A stretch of DNA of 64,000 bases from Adineta ricciae (taxonomy: Eukaryota > Rotifera > Eurotatoria > Adinetida > Adinetidae), in assembly GCA_905250025.1 (NCBI GenBank), contig CAJNOJ010000001.1, positions 1,426,001 through 1,490,000 of the forward strand, given 5' to 3'. The notes beneath the pieces are model-generated. The model had not been told where the DNA came from. It made no database searches and saw only the letters and a program-made list of their open reading frames with translations. Position numbers and translations under genes: made by a program. This document shows positions 11,638 to 23,276 of the stretch, piece by piece (positions within the stretch are counted from its first letter, which is position 1; every line of letters starts with the position of its first letter).

Positions 11638-12168
11638 ATGGGTGCTATCTTAGGTAAATCAAAGTCATCATCATCATCAACAACAGGAACAACCGTGAGT
11701 AAAGTTAATGGACACAAGAAAGAAACTCTTGACATATATACTCATCAAAATGGTAAAACAGGAACATTAGAAAAGAAAAACCAGAAAAAAGAACATATTA
11801 AAAAGAAGAAATCAACCGATGAAATGATCGATAAATGTACAGGCACAGATGGCGAAGTCATATCATCATCAGCATACATTAGAAGACTAGTTACTGCTAA
11901 TGGTTGTTATATATCCAATGATTCTCTCAATGGTCAAGGTACTTCACGTCGGCAATCGGACACACCGAGCAAAGATGTTTTAGAACTTCGAGATGCTTGC
12001 ATTCGTCGGGGAATAATTACACCAGAAACGAGTATTGCTACCCTACCAACAGCAGCTGAACAAGGATATGAAGTAAATATTGTCGAAGAATCAATCAATG
12101 ATACACCAACAACAAATGTTGCGAATGATGAAGAGCAAGTTGAATCACAAACAACTAGTGAATGGTAA
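11638..12168 (+). CDS. Unrecognised Ser/Thr/Lys-rich protein, probable N-myristoylation
   Basis: A single-exon frame of 176 residues. It starts MGAILGKSKS, which fits the N-myristoylation pattern (Gly2, small residue at position 6) followed by lysines, so the product may attach to membranes. Residues ~10-65 are Ser/Thr- and Lys-rich (EKKNQKKEHIKKKKS). Residues ~85-135 look more ordered (YIRRLVTANGCYISNDSLNG, VLELRDACIRRGIITPETS). The C-terminus is acidic and Thr-rich. I do not recognise a family. A GTAATT donor at the last codon and an acceptor near 12211 allow an alternative end that stops almost at once, so the protein changes little. The start was chosen as the first ATG of an otherwise closed frame. 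Confidence 0.6.
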   Translation: MGAILGKSKSSSSSTTGTTVSKVNGHKKETLDIYTHQNGKTGTLEKKNQKKEHIKKKKSTDEMIDKCTGTDGEVISSSAYIRRLVTANGCYISNDSLNGQGTSRRQSDTPSKDVLELRDACIRRGIITPETSIATLPTAAEQGYEVNIVEESINDTPTTNVANDEEQVESQTTSEW

Positions 12169-12789
12169 TTATGCTTCATTAACGATCATTTCAACGCTGT
12201 TTTTGTTTAGAGAAGATCTAAAAGAATCTATTCAATCGATACAAGCTCTTACCCACAAGATTTATCATTCTTTTTATCTCATTCTTGCGCTTGTTGTTTG
12301 TTTTATATTTTAATAGAACATCATTTGTATTGATTGAAAACGAGCACACTTAGTCTCATGACATGTGGCATCTAGCTCTCGCTACCAGTAAAATCGTAAA
12401 CTATTCATAGTGTTGCACTTTAATAAGTAACCTCTTCAGACAAGGCAAAGTAATTTTAACTCGAAAGAACTAAATACTCTCACACTTTCAGTCTGCAAGT
12501 CTCCTCAGTCACACATATTTCCTTAAAGATTCTTATGTATTCAAAAATATGACATTCTTCTTCATATTACGATAATCAGCACACATATAAAAGACAACAA
12601 GAGAAAAAGACACATTGAAATAAAATATAAATGCCAAATTGGCGTGATAAATTCTTCCATTGAAGTATTTCCGGCAAATAACAAAATAAAAATATCTCCA
12701 TCATCGACTCTAGCACATAGCAAGCTCAACGTGACCTGCACGTAATTGGAAAACAAAACGAGAAACAAGTATGTGACAGGTTTTTAAAT
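12169..12789. other. Intergenic between convergent genes
   Basis: AT-rich 3' flanks of the 11638 gene (+) and UGCG (-). The ORFs at 12080-12313 and 12562-12768 are low-complexity and hydrophobic, with no family resemblance. Confidence 0.4.
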
Positions 12790-14988
12790 TTAAATTGATG
12801 GAGGTAAAAGATGTGTTCCGGTCGATGGAGATGATGTGGATGATGCTTCAATAACAATTGTAGGTACAGGCGACGAAGGCGGAGAGTAAATCTCTTCGGC
12901 TCGTGTACCGGATCCCAGTTGATATTCTTTTCCGCGCCATCGTATTGTTGAAGAACCAGTAAACGCTTTGAAATAGATGTAGTAGGCTGAAAGTTCTCTT
13001 ACTAGCCATGCGATAGCAAACTCAAATTTCGAAAAAGGAAGTGGACCACCCTGAAAAGAAAAGAAAAACATCAGATTGTCAGGAGTGCAAGAATTCTTTG
13101 CTTAGTTTGTTTTTGTTGTTGAAAAACTTACTTGTGTTATTCGAAGCATAAAATAATCAAACAGAAACCATAGTAAAATATGACAAGCGGCGACAACAAG
13201 AGCATTCCATTGAAATAAATAATCTGTTACAACACCGGCGAGAGCAGCAGACGTGAAACATTCTTGTAAAGGTTCAATATAAGCTAATGGACTTAAACGC
13301 ATACGTAATTTAAACCAACGAATCATTCGTTCGACCCATATTGATATAGAATAATCACCAGAATTTTGTTGAGCAGGAGTGGGGGCAACACGAATTTTCC
13401 AATGTTGTTTCGTTACTTCAGCAGCGATATAGAAATCTTCGGCGATATAGTTGCCAAAAGCTTTCAAACCGCCGGCACGATCAATGATCTCTTTACGGAT
13501 TAAACAAGACATTCCTGTAACACAGTTTATGCCAATCAAGTTGATTGTCATGTACATACGAGCATGTTGAGTACCAAAATAAACCTAAAAACAAACAAAT
13601 TTTCGATTAATGATTATATAACTATCGGTCTCAGTCTTCTCTCTCGAGTGCACTTTATTAAACATACCTTTTCAACTGATCCAGCAAAACCTTTTCTGTC
13701 GCATGTAAATGGCATCTGATGAACGAGACCAACATCATCAGTCATACAGGAAGCCATATCATACAAAGCATCCTCATGCATCAGTAAGCCACTATCTGAT
13801 ATTAAAAACAATGGATACTGGGCTTTATCGTAGGCTGGCAGCATATTGAAGATTTTGGGATTTTTGATTTCATCTGTTTCGAATCCGATTGTCTCTTCAG
13901 TCGTTCCCACCTTTTTCGAGCCTAAAAAATGAAACAAAAAGTATACGAGTCAATAGTGGCATTCATCTACATACCACACGGCAAAATTCGTTTCCACCAA
14001 GGTTTTTGTTTTCTTTTGTTTGGAACATCTTTGAGATTTTCATGAGTATTTTTTTCTTCCATTGGATTTCCTATAGACAATCTTTTCGTAAACTGTCTGC
14101 AACATGAATAGACTAGTTCTACATACCAACAAACAATTGTGAATCAACATGTGGATACTGTATACGCAATCGTTCAATGATATCGATTAATTCACTATTG
14201 TGCTCTTGGACGCAAAAGAGAATTTCATACTGAAAGAAAACGCATGAGGATTTTTTGCAACAAGGCAATCAATTAACGTACACGAGGGTATTTTAAATTG
14301 AAAAATGTCTTTAAATTCTCGGAGAGATTGGTATCAACACATGTCAATGGTTTAATAATTGAGATTCCCGGTAATTCTTTGCTGTTAATTGATAATGTTT
14401 TTCGATGAAATTTGTAATAACTAAAAAAAGAATGTTAATCGATTATTCAAATATTGTCATTTTAATCTGCGCGTTTCGATCAGACTTGAAAAAACATCAA
14501 GACAAAACTTCTCCGATTCAGATTGTAAACATCACTTTCGGCGAGCACTTAGACGATGACTGCAATTTGCGTCTTTTTCCTCAAAAAAAGTCTACACGTA
14601 CTTTTGACAAGCATGTCAAATTCTCGTTAGTGACGGTATTATCGCTTGTAATTTATTTGTTCATGGAAGTAGATCAATAGAGGACGTCAAAGAAAGTAAA
14701 GAATAAATCGATATGCTGTTGAGAGGTAGACTTAACAAAATTGATCTATGTAGGGAATGTCTGACATACATTTATGCCCATTTTCACATAACTATCAGGA
14801 AATATGTCTGAGATGTTTATTGAAGGAGGAAAATCATGACTATAGTCACAAGAAAACAAAATTTGTTTTTCTTCTTACCCATAACTCATGCCACCCAAGT
14901 GAAATAACCAAACTAAAATTATGACTAGTATGGAGAGGACAAGAGTAGTCGTGAGAGCAAGGAGATAAACGAAATGAAGGAATAGCAT
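12790..14988 (-). CDS. UGCG: Ceramide glucosyltransferase
   Basis: Seven exons (right to left): 14879-14988, 14282-14420, 14127-14229, 13975-14070, 13668-13921, 13132-13584 and 12790-13050. They sum to 1416 nt, exactly 471 residues plus stop. The enzyme transfers glucose from UDP-glucose to ceramide on the cytosolic face of the Golgi, the first step of most glycosphingolipids. An N-terminal anchor helix ([14 protein letters not shown]) precedes [28 protein letters not shown] (the D..SG motif), [22 protein letters not shown] and [10 protein letters not shown] with RMIRW (the family's (Q/R)xxRW motif). C-terminal helices follow. The human enzyme is 394 residues. The excess comes mainly from the 32-residue phase-symmetric exon 13975-14070, an acidic insert just after it ([11 protein letters not shown]) and a Ser/Pro-rich tail. 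Confidence 0.93.
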
Positions 14989-17105
14989 GACCGGTTGTTG
15001 CGAATACTGTAATATGAATGTTTCATTGACACATTGTCTGTGGTAGAAATTGAATTATTTGTGATTTTTCTATGAATATGGCAACATAGACGTGTGTAGG
15101 AGAAATAGAGATGAGACAGAAGTAGAAAATGAATGGCTGATTTGACGGTGAGATTCAATGTAAAACTGAGTTGAAGAACGAAGTAAAAAAGAGAAAAAAA
15201 AACTAGAGAGAATAACGGTTTCTTAATAAAATAAATGACAGAAAGGAACAAGAAAAAATAATGCAAAAAGAAAGAGGTAACGCATTACTGACGGTGCCTC
15301 AGACTGCCGAGCAGAAAAGGAAAAAGAATTGTCTATGACAACCGTTTGACTGTTAGTTTTTATTTTATATCGCTACTATGTACGATGTTCAAAACATTTT
15401 TTTTGTATTTCAATTCCATCGTCGTCAAGAGTCTGGAGAAAAATTAATGAAGAGGCATAGAGAATTATTTCTTTACGCATTTCTCTCAAAACAATCGAGT
15501 ACAATATGTACCGAAGAACTAAAAACATGTTCTTTTTCGTCTCAATAACATCATTAGGTAAATATGGACTCATTTTCTTATGAGAAATGAGTAATATCGA
15601 GTTCTGTATGAGAGATCGATCTGAATATTCGTTTTATCTCGATTAATATTCTTATTTTATGCATTGGATATTTTACAACCGATGTACTTCTCTATTTACA
15701 TTCGTAGTTTGAATGAATGATTCATTTTCGTTATGATTCATCCGAAATGTTATCAAGATCGATCGATAAAGGTCAGATCTATATGCGCGCACTATTACAT
15801 CAAGGACATGTTTAAAAATAAATTTGAAGGCCTATTCGAAAGAGTTTCACGTTCTTATTAAGCTGACAATGTGTTGCCGTACCCGTAACTGGAACCGAGC
15901 AGATGAAGTAAGACAAGAAAAACCCAACCGCCAATAAGTAGATAACAGAAAATATGTAAAGTTAAATCAAGCCCATCATTAGGATTACTTCCAATGGCCA
16001 ACATGGATTAAAAAAGATGTTGAAAATGAAGACGACGACCGGAGAAAAAAAACCCAATAGATTAAAGTAATCTGTGTTGAGACAACTGACTCTCGGATTG
16101 TAAAGAGAAAGATGAGAACGTAATAAAAAAGTAAAAAGAGTAAATCATTACATTTTTTTATGTGTCAATGTTCTTCGTCTACAAAAATTGTGACTGTAGG
16201 AAGAAGAAGAAGAAGAAGAAGAGGCAGGATCGACAGCGAGAAAGGGAGACAAAATGCGTCATCGTTAATACCATGTCATGTGGATTTGAGTCACGCATTC
16301 TATCTTCATCGCACAACGATAGACGGGACTCCACACTGATGTTTGAAAGACTTCATTCAACTAATGTATTCACACACATGTTCCTGTTAACAACTTTGCT
16401 AGACAAAATCACGAATTTCGTTGTTGTTGTTGTTATTATTATCTTTACCTCGAAATATGTAGAGTTAATTTCATACATATTCGTATTACAATCGAAAAAT
16501 GACTCCAAGCATACATATAAACACTCGTCAATTGTAATTCGATTTATTTTAGCATTTTATATGCATATCTAAATAGAAATTTATTCCGATAGTGCTTGTT
16601 ATGTTGTATATTTCAAATGTACTATATGCTTCGTAAACGGATGCTTCTTGTGTATCAGTACAATGTGTAGAAATCGCAAAACTGAAGCCGATGATTAATA
16701 GAGACGAACTTTTTCAATGATTAGTGGAAAGAATAATCATAAGGTTGTCATTTAAACAAGCAGTGCATAATTGTCAGACGTGAAAAGGGAATGTGATGGC
16801 CTAAATATACCTAAACACGCTAAATCGTCGCGGCTGTTATTTTAAAGATGAAAATTAATGGGTATAGTCAAGGTTAGAACTGAATCTATTTAAACTGTAG
16901 CATCAGTTGCTTAGTATTGCTTCGACAGAAAGTGTGCGTCGTCCATCACTTGCCAGTGAGCAAGGCAATAGAACGTAGTTGAAACCTTAAACCATCTGTC
17001 TCTCGTGCGGCATCCTTTTTTTAATATAATTTATTAAAAAACTCACTGCATCTATACATTGGTGAATGAAACACATATAAAGCTATTTTTCTGCAAAAAG
17101 AAGTT
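14989..17105. other. Gene-poor interval
   Basis: About 2.1 kb between UGCG and the GPCR. ORFs at 15376-15573 and 16162-16572 are compositional: the second runs through a GAA/AAG microsatellite at about 16200-16222. No splice-joined frame, RNA gene or repeat array was seen. A TTACAG 18 bases upstream of the UGCG ATG (on the minus strand, near 15007) could be a 5' UTR or trans-splice acceptor. Confidence 0.45.
16199..16222. repeat. GAA/AAG microsatellite
   Basis: A run of (AAG)n in the gene-poor interval. It creates a Lys-rich spurious ORF. Confidence 0.8.
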
Positions 17106-18161
17106 CTAGACGCTCGACGTCGTATTCGGTCCAAAAGTACTAAAAACCTTTGCTTCATGCCGGGTTTCGCCTTCCGGGCAACTTCTTTGATGATTGATGA
17201 CTGTCACTCCTCTGGAGATATTCTCGTCTTTTTTATATAAATTGGTTAACACTTTCTTCGATAGTCGTCGAAATACCGTTGACGAGATATAATTCACGTA
17301 GAACATCGAAACATAATTGAGGTAGAACATTAAATAAACAATTTGCATACAGAGCTTTTCTTGTGCACGTCGATATTTAGTTTTCGTAACCGTTTGAGTC
17401 AGATTGTCATAGATAATTCGAATACAAAACGGTGTTGATGAGATCATGGAGCTAAATATCTGTAAAAGTACCATGGCAATCAGTTGATGATCGAGACGCG
17501 TTGTGCGGACGAGCTTTGGCATAGAAAACGGATTGATGCGTTGTTGGTGAACGCGCCGAAGGTTTTTCAGTGTTAAAATTCCAAAAATGCTTGTCAAAAG
17601 CCATGGAAATGTTCCATAGCATAGTAAATTCAAACAGTAAACTGAAATCTTCGACCATATGAGCGATGAACTAGCACAAGTACCTGTTGTCGCCAGAGGT
17701 CTCGTATAAATCAGAACAGGAATGTTAAATATCATCCACAGGCTAATAGTTAATAGACAGATCTGTTTGGCAATGGGAACCGAAGTCAAATAGCGCCATT
17801 TGATTTGTTGACATGTCGAGAAGAATCGATCGATTCCCGACCAAACAAAACAGTACAAAGCGATTAATGACGCGCAAGATGCAACATAGCTTCGTATTTT
17901 GCACCAAGCGATATTCGTAATGTTCCAGTCAAACAGAAAACCATCGGATAATATTCGAGGTAATAAACCAAACAACAGTTGAACTAAACTCGCAAATGAG
18001 CCAAATACCAAGTAGATGCAGCATGAACTTAAACGAAAAGAGTAATGACGAAAGACAAGGATGTTCCAGATACATCCGATAATACCAAGAATGAACATGC
18101 ATGTTCCAACATAGATATTCAGTTGGTGAGAAATATTGTCCAACGTTTCAGGTGTAGACAT
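17106..18161 (-). CDS. Intronless rhodopsin-like G protein-coupled receptor
   Basis: A 351-residue uninterrupted frame with seven hydrophobic segments. It has a short N-terminus with an N-glycosylation site (DNIS), TM1 (MFILGIIGCIWNILVF), TM3 ending SGIDRFFSTCQ in the place of the DRY motif, and TM5 to TM7 ending NYVSMFYVNYISSTVFRR. Cysteines before TM3 (AWCKIRSY) and in loop 2 (TGTCASSS) could form the usual disulphide. A short TM1, a CCIYLVFGSF TM2 and an intronless gene are what I recall of large orphan receptor families in bdelloid rotifers. The ligand is unknown. The Lys/Arg-rich tail probably contacts the G protein or arrestin. Confidence 0.82.
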   Translation of the reverse strand: MSTPETLDNISHQLNIYVGTCMFILGIIGCIWNILVFRHYSFRLSSCCIYLVFGSFASLVQLLFGLLPRILSDGFLFDWNITNIAWCKIRSYVASCASLIALYCFVWSGIDRFFSTCQQIKWRYLTSVPIAKQICLLTISLWMIFNIPVLIYTRPLATTGTCASSSLIWSKISVYCLNLLCYGTFPWLLTSIFGILTLKNLRRVHQQRINPFSMPKLVRTTRLDHQLIAMVLLQIFSSMISSTPFCIRIIYDNLTQTVTKTKYRRAQEKLCMQIVYLMFYLNYVSMFYVNYISSTVFRRLSKKVLTNLYKKDENISRGVTVINHQRSCPEGETRHEAKVFSTFGPNTTSSV

Positions 18162-18717
18162 GATTTGTTAGAACTCGGCAGCTTTCAAGGTACGCAGATA
18201 AATTTGAAAACTGAAGGAGTACGATGGTTATAAATACCTTTTATTAAAAGATAATCTTTTTCATTAATTAATATCTTATTTCTAAACTATTTCTCAAAGA
18301 AAAGAACAGAAGAAGGAACTTTTTGCATGTTAGTTTAGCCAGCAGCAAATATCACCTCTAATTATTCAGATCGCACAAAAAAATCCGCTATAATTAGCTA
18401 AATCTCGCACTCATTTCGTGATTTTGCACAAGCCGTAACCATAAAAATCTATCTGGACTGGTTTACACTAGGTTAAGTATCCGAGAACTTCACTCAGCAG
18501 CGCCATCTATAAAAAGTTGATTTTCTATTGGTTCCTAAATTTCATCCATTGTCGTCCGATGTGCAGTGCACGCAGACAAATAGTTGTCTTTTTTAAACAA
18601 CCATAACTGCTACTTTGCAAGGCGTCAGTGATTCTTTCAATCATTGATGCTCATTCGATTATTGATTCTCGGGGTTAACTGAGTTTTCAAATCATTTCTT
18701 CCGTTTAGTTCTTGTCA
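18162..18717. other. Divergent promoter region
   Basis: Between the GPCR (-) and TAF4 (+) starts. AT-rich, no ORF with support. CGTTTAG at 18703-18709, just before the TAF4 ATG, could be an acceptor for a 5' UTR intron or trans-splicing. Confidence 0.4.
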
Positions 18718-20935
18718 ATGGCATCATCTTCCTCTCCATTTTCCAATAATGGAAAATTACAAGTTTTACCTACACCAGTAAGTCATTTCGGGAACAAACC
18801 ATCGACCTCTGTAATCATCTTATCTTTTCAGACAACATTAGTATTTACACAACCAGTTAACAATAATATAACTGTAAATAATATTGCAATGACGCCACAA
18901 AACATTCGTCATGCAGGCACACCAAACGGAACGTATATTCATCAACAGTCGATGCCTACTGGAACTATATCAACGTCGACAGGTATTGTCCGTTTTAATC
19001 AAGCGAATCAGTTTACACCACAAAATGTTTGGACCAATAATGCAACGCAATTATCACCTAAAGTTCAATATTCACCAACGATCAAGGCTGGTAAGACCGG
19101 TGGTATTTTCTCATTCGAACAAGTAGTATTCTTTTGCATCACTTAGAACCATCGACGCCCGGTATTTCCCAACAAACATCAATTTTACCCACGAAATTAG
19201 TTGCACAACCAATTGTTCGCCAAACAGTCGCAGCACCACAAACACCAAAGTTTACCGAAGCACAAATCAATGATTTTGTTGGTAAATGTCGAACGTTTCT
19301 AACAACCTTACTTAAACTTGCCGAAAAACAAGCACCAGAAAAATTACCTATGGTACGATCTTGCATACAAGATCTTCTCGACGGTGCCATTGATCCTGAA
19401 TCATTTACTCAACGATTACATACACTCTACAAATCCCAACCACACACATCACTTGTACCTTTTTTTAAAGTTAGTTCTCTACATGCTCGTCTATGATTTA
19501 ACTAACTGTCACTGTGTATTCTAGTTAGCATTACCTTATATGCGTCAAATGGTTAAGAATACGTTCGGGCAACCGATAACAATTGAATTATTGGAAAGAC
19601 TAAATCTTCCCTCGAGTAAAAGTAACACTTCTACGATGATGACCACAACAGCAGCAACAACACCAACGTCTCGTGTTGTCGTTAATCCATCTCTACTAAC
19701 TCAACAATCGAATTCAGGTATGCAACAACCGCTATTATATACGACAGTTCAACCTCAACAAAAGATCAATCTACTACAACAACCAACGCCCCAAACCATC
19801 ATCGGTACTACAGCCTCGCTACTTGGTCAGCAACAACAACAGCAGCAGCAAGCTCGCACACAAATAGTTCGTTGAAACACTTTCATTGTAAAACTAATTC
19901 ATCCTGATATAAATATCATCATTTTTTGTAGAGCATCACAGGTATTCGACCACTCGTAGCAACAGTTTCTCCATCATCAAATACAAATCTTCTCACTGGT
20001 CAACAACAAATCCAACCTATAACTCAAACAATTATTCAACAACCTGATTCGCTCTTACACAGAACATTTCTTTCACCAGCAACAACAACAGTTCAGCAAC
20101 CACAGATTATCACAGTTAACCATCAATCGATTAAAACTGAAATTGGTACAGGTTCTAAAACCTTACTAACTAACATTCCCTCGCTTCAGCAACAATCGCA
20201 ACTTCACTCGCAATCGAGAACGACAACGAAGTTAGTTTCAATGAAACGAAAGCAACTCATTCTTCTGCTTCTTTAGGACTGAAGATGATTCATCCGATGA
20301 TATTATGGGAAATACTAGTTTATTAACAACAGTATTGGCTACTACCGATGATCGTCATACTCGTCATATCACACATGATGATCGATTTCTTTCTGCACTT
20401 GCTCTTCGTCGACGGTTAGATCACTTAATAAAAGAAAAACGATGGGAAGGTGGTAACATGGTATTCCAAGATGATGCTGTTCTTGCACTAATCTCCCATG
20501 CTGCAGAAGAAAGAATGAAATGTCTAGTTGAACGACTTCGATTGATTTCTCAACAACGATCAAGTCTTTCCGTACAGGTATACCAGTTGACTCTTTGTCA
20601 AGGGGACAAGCAAAGAATTTCCTTTCTAAATAGATAGAGCATGACGAAGATGAAACAATGCTCATTCCTGGCCAAGGTAATAAACGTAAATTAGAAGAGA
20701 ATATGAATCAACACGCACACATTTCGTCGACACAATCAAAACTGATCAATACGATTAAAAAAGCCGTATGTTTGATGTTTTACTTAAGAACCATGAACAC
20801 TCATCGGTGTTTTTCTAGAGACTCGCTCGAGTCAAATGTCGATCGCATCTTCAAGATTTAATCGTGCTTATGCAAGACGATAAGCAATTGAAACGATCGT
20901 CGCTCCTCTACATAGCTCTTGATAAAGTTTCTTAG
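18718..20935 (+). CDS. TAF4: TFIID subunit TAF4
   Basis: Eight exons: 18718-18777, 18832-19090, 19147-19469, 19525-19866, 19932-20230, 20277-20577, 20640-20765 and 20819-20935, summing to 608 codons plus stop. The TAFH (NHR1) domain is in exons 3-4: FTEAQINDFVGKCRTFLTTL, LPMVRSCIQDLLDG and FFKLALPYMRQM. A long Gln/Thr/Pro-rich linker follows. The C-terminal TAF4 module has FLSALALRRRLDHLIKEKRW, LALISHAAEERMKCLVERL and RSSL, then a basic region. TAF4 scaffolds TFIID, pairs with TAF12 and contacts activators through TAFH. It is about half the length of human TAF4, mainly because the N-terminal low-complexity part is short. The start is the first ATG of the joined frame. Confidence 0.88.
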
Positions 20936-21778
20936 AACTCAAATAAACTTATCCAATGGTTTTTTTTCACATGGTTTTACATGTTGAATAGTTCACAAAC
21001 AATCCTCATATAAAAAACAACACACTTTATATCTTGTTTATATATCTGATCTTATTTATTGTTTCTTTGATGTATATTTCTGTCATTGTCATTGGATATT
21101 TTCTCCTATTTTTTTTGTATACAGTCTCTTGATTTCTCTTTACAGTGAAAAAGAAGGATTACTCTTTGATAAACATGAATGAATGATTGATTTCCTTCAT
21201 TTTCAATGATTATACGCTCAAAACTAATGTGGATAAAAAAAGATCCATTGGATCGCTTGCGTACAAAATTTCATATCGGACATTGACTTTCAATGGCGAA
21301 ATGATGTCAAATGTAGAACAAGAAGAGAATGACAGACAATGGCATTTTTCTTTTGCCGTCATTATATAGATTATTGAATATGATGTAAGAAACTAGACCG
21401 GAGTCATGCTCTTTAGCGTTAAAGGAGAGTTGAATTGAAACTATTTGAAGTTCAATCGGTCAATTTGATGCTCTGAACAAACGATAACATAGAACAGATT
21501 TCTTGTTTGCGCATTGATAATCAAACTCTGTTCTGTCATCTATTCACGGATGTCAAGCTCATCGAATTCAAACTCGTCTTTATTTTCTCTCTCTCTTTCC
21601 TTTGTTCAATGTTCAATTAATAACAAGAGGCAATGAGTACACTGCTATGCTTATCCGCATATCCCACATTATCTACTGGTTCATGCTTCAGTAGTTATAT
21701 CGTTTCTTTGTGCATTTGTGCATATATATATATATATATAATTGGTATCGACTTTTACCAGTTATACTTCGATTTGAA
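20936..21778. other. Intergenic with (AT)n microsatellite
   Basis: TAF4 3' flank and the region upstream of the aquaglyceroporin gene. An (AT)n run lies at about 21721-21741, some 40 bases before the ATG. The 21187-21369 ORF has no support. Confidence 0.4.
21721..21741. repeat. (AT)n microsatellite
   Basis: About ten AT units just upstream of the aquaglyceroporin start. Confidence 0.85.
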
Positions 21779-23178
21779 ATGCTGAACGCTCTACCAGATA
21801 AACGCAATAGTGAAGAAAAAGATGAAGTTTTTCTTGCACCCAACGAAGATATTGTTCATGATAAAGCAAATGCACTTGTCGAAGCAGATCAACTATCTAC
21901 TCACGAGACAATTGATCTGCATACTCGACGTCCTTCATCATTGAGTATAAGCAAAAGTGAATCGTCAGAAAGTGCCGAACCTCCAAAAATGGACGTAACT
22001 GTTGCAATAAGTAAATACAATATACCATTTTTTTTCTTTAGTTTTCGATGGATAAATGAAATCAAGTTGTGATGTCACGGACAAATATTTGCTTAGAGAA
22101 TATTTCATTTCATTCTAGTAAAAGTTGACCAAGTGAAGCCTGATAGTATGCTTTTGGATGCTTCGCACCGATTCCGACCGTGGATACGTCTTCTAGCCGA
22201 GTGTATAGCAGAGTTACTCGGCACGGCCATTCTCGTTCTATTTGGATGTTCAGGCGTCGCACAATTTACTCTATCACGCGGAAAACTATCCAATTTTCTC
22301 TCTGTTAATTTCGCTTTTGGCTTTGGTGCATCGATTGCCGTTTATGTTGCTGGTCCAGTCTCGGGTATCTACAAGGGCACGCATAACTGAAAGCAACCTA
22401 GATTATTCTTTTTTAGGCGCACATATCAATCCTGCCGTATCGATTGCCATGTTAAGTTTACGTTCAATTACACCGCTACAATGTGTTACTTATATAATAT
22501 CACGTGAGTGACGGAAAGACTTGAATATGTACGATAAGAAAATGTATTTGAATTAGAATTTCTCGGAGCATTTATTGCCGCGGCTTTAGTGTTTGCAACG
22601 TATTACAATGCAATCGTACAATTTGATGGAGGTGTAAGACAAGTCACAGGCGAACAAGCAACTGCTGGAATATTTGGTACTTTACCTGCTCAAGGCGTCA
22701 CTCAACTGTCGCTCTTTTTTGATCAAGTTCTTTCAACAGCACTATTACTTATCGCCGTTTGCGCATTATCAAACAAACGAAATAAACTTGTTGCTAATGC
22801 GCAAATTCCTCTTGCTGTTGGCTTCGTCATTGTCGCCATTGGTGCTGCTTTTGGTAAATAAAAGCAACAGTTGCAGATAAATAAAGCTTGTATCGCATTC
22901 GTTCTTCTTTAGGTTATAACTGTGGATTTCCGATCAATCCAGCACGGGACCTCGGTCCACGTTTCTTCACCTATTGTGCTGGTTATGGATCAAAAGTCTT
23001 CTCCGTTGGCAACTATTACTTCTGGATTCCATGTATTGGACCCATATTTGGTGCACTGATTGGCACATGGATCTATCATGGCTATGGTAAACTTATGAAA
23101 ATGCATATTGGACAAGACGAAGAAGAAATTGTACGAGCTCGATACCAAGTTGATGTACAAAATGTGACACGAATGTAA
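21779..23178 (+). CDS. Aquaglyceroporin (MIP family)
   Basis: Five exons: 21779-22010, 22119-22364, 22417-22503, 22557-22853 and 22913-23178, giving 375 residues. A hydrophilic N-terminus of ~95 residues rich in Ser and Glu precedes six membrane helices. Helix 1 is AECIAELLGTAILVLFGCSG. Half-helix motif 1 is AHINPAVS (Asn164) and motif 2 is FPINPARDLGPR (Asn296). Asp300 right after NPAR, with GPR, marks glycerol-conducting aquaglyceroporins rather than water-only aquaporins. The pore should pass water, glycerol and other small solutes through the plasma membrane. Its possible use in desiccation tolerance is my inference. It converges on the four-helix gene at 23277. The Ser-rich N-terminus could be a phosphorylation target. 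Confidence 0.92.
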
Positions 23179-23276
23179 TCGAATATCATATTTGGGCTGC
23201 ATATATTGTTCAGTTTTTTTTGTTAATAACGATTTGATATCAAGTTTTCGAGTTTTATTGTTGAAAAAAAGCTTAA

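Noticed and set aside
12179..12311. Extra 3' exon of the 11638 gene after a 12167 donor
   Set aside because: The joined frame stops after a few codons; the hydrophobic frame 12080-12313 would need a different phase.
14925..15266. 113-residue Phe/Leu/Ser-rich ORF on the minus strand
   Set aside because: It overlaps the UGCG first exon in a different frame and is made of T/C-rich sequence; compositional.
16162..16572. 136-residue plus-strand ORF with a Lys run
   Set aside because: Runs through a GAA/AAG microsatellite and a hydrophobic T-rich stretch; no family or splice support.
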